Shown here piece by piece: positions 62,168 to 64,000 of a stretch of DNA of 64,000 nt. Position 1 is the stretch's first letter. Each line of letters begins with the position of its first letter. The DNA is taken from assembly GCF_017313765.1 (NCBI RefSeq), contig NZ_JAFLNC010000001.1, positions 434,001 through 498,000 of the forward strand, in the 5' to 3' direction. The translations under genes and the position numbers were made by a program. The notes beneath the pieces were generated by a model. That model searched no databases, was not told the origin of the DNA, and was given only the letters and a program-made list of their open reading frames with translations. Source of the DNA: Sneathiella sedimenti (GTDB lineage Bacteria; Pseudomonadota; Alphaproteobacteria; Sneathiellales; Sneathiellaceae).

Positions 62168-63105
62168 GCGACACAAAAGAAAAAAAGGGCTGGTTCAGCC
62201 GCCTGCGCGACGGGCTCAAACGTTCCTCCACCGCGATTTCCGGCGGAATTACTGATATCTTCACCAAACGCAAGCTTGACGACGATGTCATCGAGGAATT
62301 GGAGGAACTGCTCATCAGCGCGGACCTTGGCGTAACGACTTCCGCCAGAATTTCCGCCAATATTGCCAAGAACCGCTATGACAAGGAGATTGCGCCGGAG
62401 GAAATCCGCGCAGCGCTTGCTGAGGAAGTTACGGCGATCCTCGATCCGGTGGCGGCTCCCTTTCTTCTTGATGAGAGCCGCAAGCCACATGTTGTTCTGG
62501 TGGTCGGTGTCAATGGCTCCGGCAAGACAACGACGATCGGCAAGTTCGCCAAGCAATATCGCGCGGCGGGCAAAAAAGTGGTTCTTGCCGCTGGAGATAC
62601 TTTCCGCGCAGCAGCGGTAGAGCAGCTTCAGATATGGGGCCAGCGGACCGGATGCGATGTCATCACCACGAAAGTTGGTGGCGACGCGGCGGGTCTGGCG
62701 TTCAGCGCGCTTGAAAAAGCAAAGGCTGATGGCGCGGATTTGCTGCTGATCGATACCGCCGGAAGGTTGCAGAACAAATCCGACCTGATGGCCGAGCTTG
62801 AAAAGGTCCTTCGGGTGATCAAGAAGCTTGATCCCGATGCCCCGCATTCCTGTCTTCTCGTACTTGATGCCACCACAGGACAGAATGCCCTGAACCAGGT
62901 CGAAATTTTCGGCAAAATCTGTAACGTTACGGGACTGGTGATGACCAAGCTGGATGGGACTGCCCGCGGCGGCGTCCTTGTCGCGATCGCTGATCGCTTC
63001 GGGCTGCCTGTTCATGCCATCGGCGTTGGAGAAGGCGAAGATGATCTGCAACCCTTTGCCGCAAGTGATTTCGCGCGCGCCCTGTCAGGCGCCGGCGCCA
63101 ACTAG
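62164..63105 (+). CDS. ftsY: Signal recognition particle receptor FtsY
   Basis: A 313-residue SRP receptor GTPase, comprising N and G domains only; the acidic membrane-targeting A domain of E. coli is absent, as in most alphaproteobacteria. Motifs: P-loop GVNGSGKTTTIGKFA, DTFRAAAVEQLQ, DTAGRLQNKSDLM, TKLDGTARGG, GVGEGEDDLQPF. It overlaps the MtaB-like gene by four bases (ATGA) and is followed by yciB. Confidence 0.96.
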   Translation: MSDTKEKKGWFSRLRDGLKRSSTAISGGITDIFTKRKLDDDVIEELEELLISADLGVTTSARISANIAKNRYDKEIAPEEIRAALAEEVTAILDPVAAPFLLDESRKPHVVLVVGVNGSGKTTTIGKFAKQYRAAGKKVVLAAGDTFRAAAVEQLQIWGQRTGCDVITTKVGGDAAGLAFSALEKAKADGADLLLIDTAGRLQNKSDLMAELEKVLRVIKKLDPDAPHSCLLVLDATTGQNALNQVEIFGKICNVTGLVMTKLDGTARGGVLVAIADRFGLPVHAIGVGEGEDDLQPFAASDFARALSGAGAN

Positions 63106-63121
63106 GAAGGACACCATAAGG

Positions 63122-63697
63122 ATGGCGACTGGAAAAGATATGCAGAAAGGATTGAAGCCGGCAACAGAACTCGGCCCGATTCTTGTCTTCTTTGCCGCCT
63201 ATTATTTCGGCGACCTCTTTATTGCAACCGGCGCCATCATGATCACAACGCTGATCGCGCTAGCCATCTCCTATTACTATACCCGCAGCCTTCCCATGAT
63301 GCCGCTGGTCACCGCGATCGTTGTCATGGTTTTTGGCGGGCTGACCCTCTATCTGAACGATGAAACCTTCATCAAGATGAAGCCGACGATCATCTATGCC
63401 ATTTTTTCGGTCATCCTGTTCGCCGGTCTCCTGCTCGGAAAATCCTTTGTTAAAATCCTGTTTGATAATTTCTGGAACCTGGATGATAACGGCTGGAAGA
63501 AGCTGACGGTGCGTCTCGCTGCCTTTTTCCTTCTCATGGCCGTCGCCAATGAGATCGTCTGGCGCAATTTTTCGACGGAACTATGGGTGAATATCAAGGT
63601 GTTTGGCTTCACCGCCGCGACCTTCCTCTTTTTCATCTCCCAGGTCCCGTTGATCACGCGCCATATGAAACAGGAAAAACCTCACACGGACGCATGA
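63122..63697 (+). CDS. yciB: Inner membrane-spanning protein YciB (septation protein A family)
   Basis: A 191-residue integral membrane protein with about five helices. ATELGPILVFFAAYYFGDLF, TFIKMKPTIIYAIFS and the later FWNLDDNGWKKLTVRLAAFFL are diagnostic for YciB/IspZ. It influences cell-envelope and septum synthesis in E. coli. The frame is open far upstream into ftsY, but ATG 63122 (AGGAAGG upstream) gives the family N-terminus. Confidence 0.92.
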   Translation: MATGKDMQKGLKPATELGPILVFFAAYYFGDLFIATGAIMITTLIALAISYYYTRSLPMMPLVTAIVVMVFGGLTLYLNDETFIKMKPTIIYAIFSVILFAGLLLGKSFVKILFDNFWNLDDNGWKKLTVRLAAFFLLMAVANEIVWRNFSTELWVNIKVFGFTAATFLFFISQVPLITRHMKQEKPHTDA

Positions 63698-64000
63698 CAC
63701 TCCGCTATTTTCCACTCGACGGCTCTGATTTCCGCCTGACCATGGGCTTGCAGGCATTAAGGGATCGCTCCTTCCTTGATATCGATGAGCATTATGAGAA
63801 TGATATCGCTGAGAAGCGCCGCCTTCTGGTGAAACATCGCGATCTGGTCTATTCCGACACGGAAGGCACGCAGGCTGCGCAAGAGAAAATCCACCATCTG
63901 GTTAGGCATGAACTCGCGGCAAAACATCCGGAAATAGCCCCCTCAACGGAACCGCAGGTCGAAGAGAGCCCACTCGTCCGGGCGGCGCTGCTGATACAGG
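63694..64000 (+). CDS. DUF3445 (haem-dependent oxidative N-demethylase-like), N-terminal part
   Basis: 102 codons of a gene that continues past the right edge. The translation MTLRYFPLDGSDFRLTMGLQALRDRSFLDIDEHYENDIAEKR fits the DUF3445 family (haem-dependent oxidative N-demethylase). The ATG overlaps the yciB stop by four bases (ATGA), so it belongs to the same operon. The haem-binding part is outside the window, so function is by family only. Confidence 0.7.
   Translation, partial: MTLRYFPLDGSDFRLTMGLQALRDRSFLDIDEHYENDIAEKRRLLVKHRDLVYSDTEGTQAAQEKIHHLVRHELAAKHPEIAPSTEPQVEESPLVRAALLIQ

Overview
This is a chromosomal segment from an alphaproteobacterium. The evidence is the split ATP synthase locus (only the F1 genes atpHAGDC are here), the succinyl-CoA synthetase/2-oxoglutarate dehydrogenase/lpdA block preceded by mdh, sdhCDAB next to ethylmalonyl-CoA-type genes, and several sites matching the CtrA consensus TTAA-N7-TTAAC. 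The Rhodospirillales/Sneathiellales-like side of the class seems likely, but the genus cannot be settled from sequence reading alone. The window is gene-dense and dominated by core functions. I saw no insertion sequence, prophage, CRISPR array or rRNA, and only one tRNA.

Layout from left to right. 1-3161 (minus): cydAB-type quinol oxidase (cydB cut by the window edge) and NADP-type glutamate dehydrogenase. 3450-3539: tRNA-Ser(CGA). 3778-16198 (plus): a long run of growth genes: rplU-rpmA, obgE-proB-proA-nadD-rsfS-rlmH, gpmI, then an envelope group (degenerate EnvC-like activator, CtpA protease, divergent polysaccharide deacetylase) and rppH. 16199-20970: the least ordinary part. It holds a PilZ-like/SAM-methyltransferase protein related to the PhcB family, a convergent six-helix membrane histidine kinase, and an FAD-dependent oxidoreductase. 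21052-26002 (minus): F1 ATP synthase. 26205-28385: priA. 28451-30779 (plus): transaldolase, DUF484 protein and xerC. 30785-32587: MFS transporter and GST.

32672-41511 (minus) is a TCA-cycle block, transcribed mdh, sucC, sucD, sucA, sucB, lpdA. It is followed by zapE, an iron-type alcohol dehydrogenase with an altered metal site, and a PaiB-like flavin protein. 44925-48297 encodes succinate dehydrogenase, preceded by a MaoC-type mesaconyl-CoA hydratase and a CitE-like malyl-CoA lyase/thioesterase (48400-50355). Together these handle C4/C5 acyl-CoA flow into the TCA cycle. 50499-51797 is an exported beta-helix protein. 51937-56198 carries asd and leuCDB. 56266-59813 (minus) is ffh-rpsP-rimM-trmD-rplS. 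The opposite strand from 60051 carries dapF, an MtaB-like methylthiotransferase, ftsY, yciB and a truncated DUF3445 gene.

The best candidate for an undescribed system is the 16.2-19.6 kb pair: a possible lipid-signal synthase carrying a c-di-GMP-type PilZ motif, facing a membrane kinase, each preceded by a CtrA-like box. Its function is inferred from motifs only.
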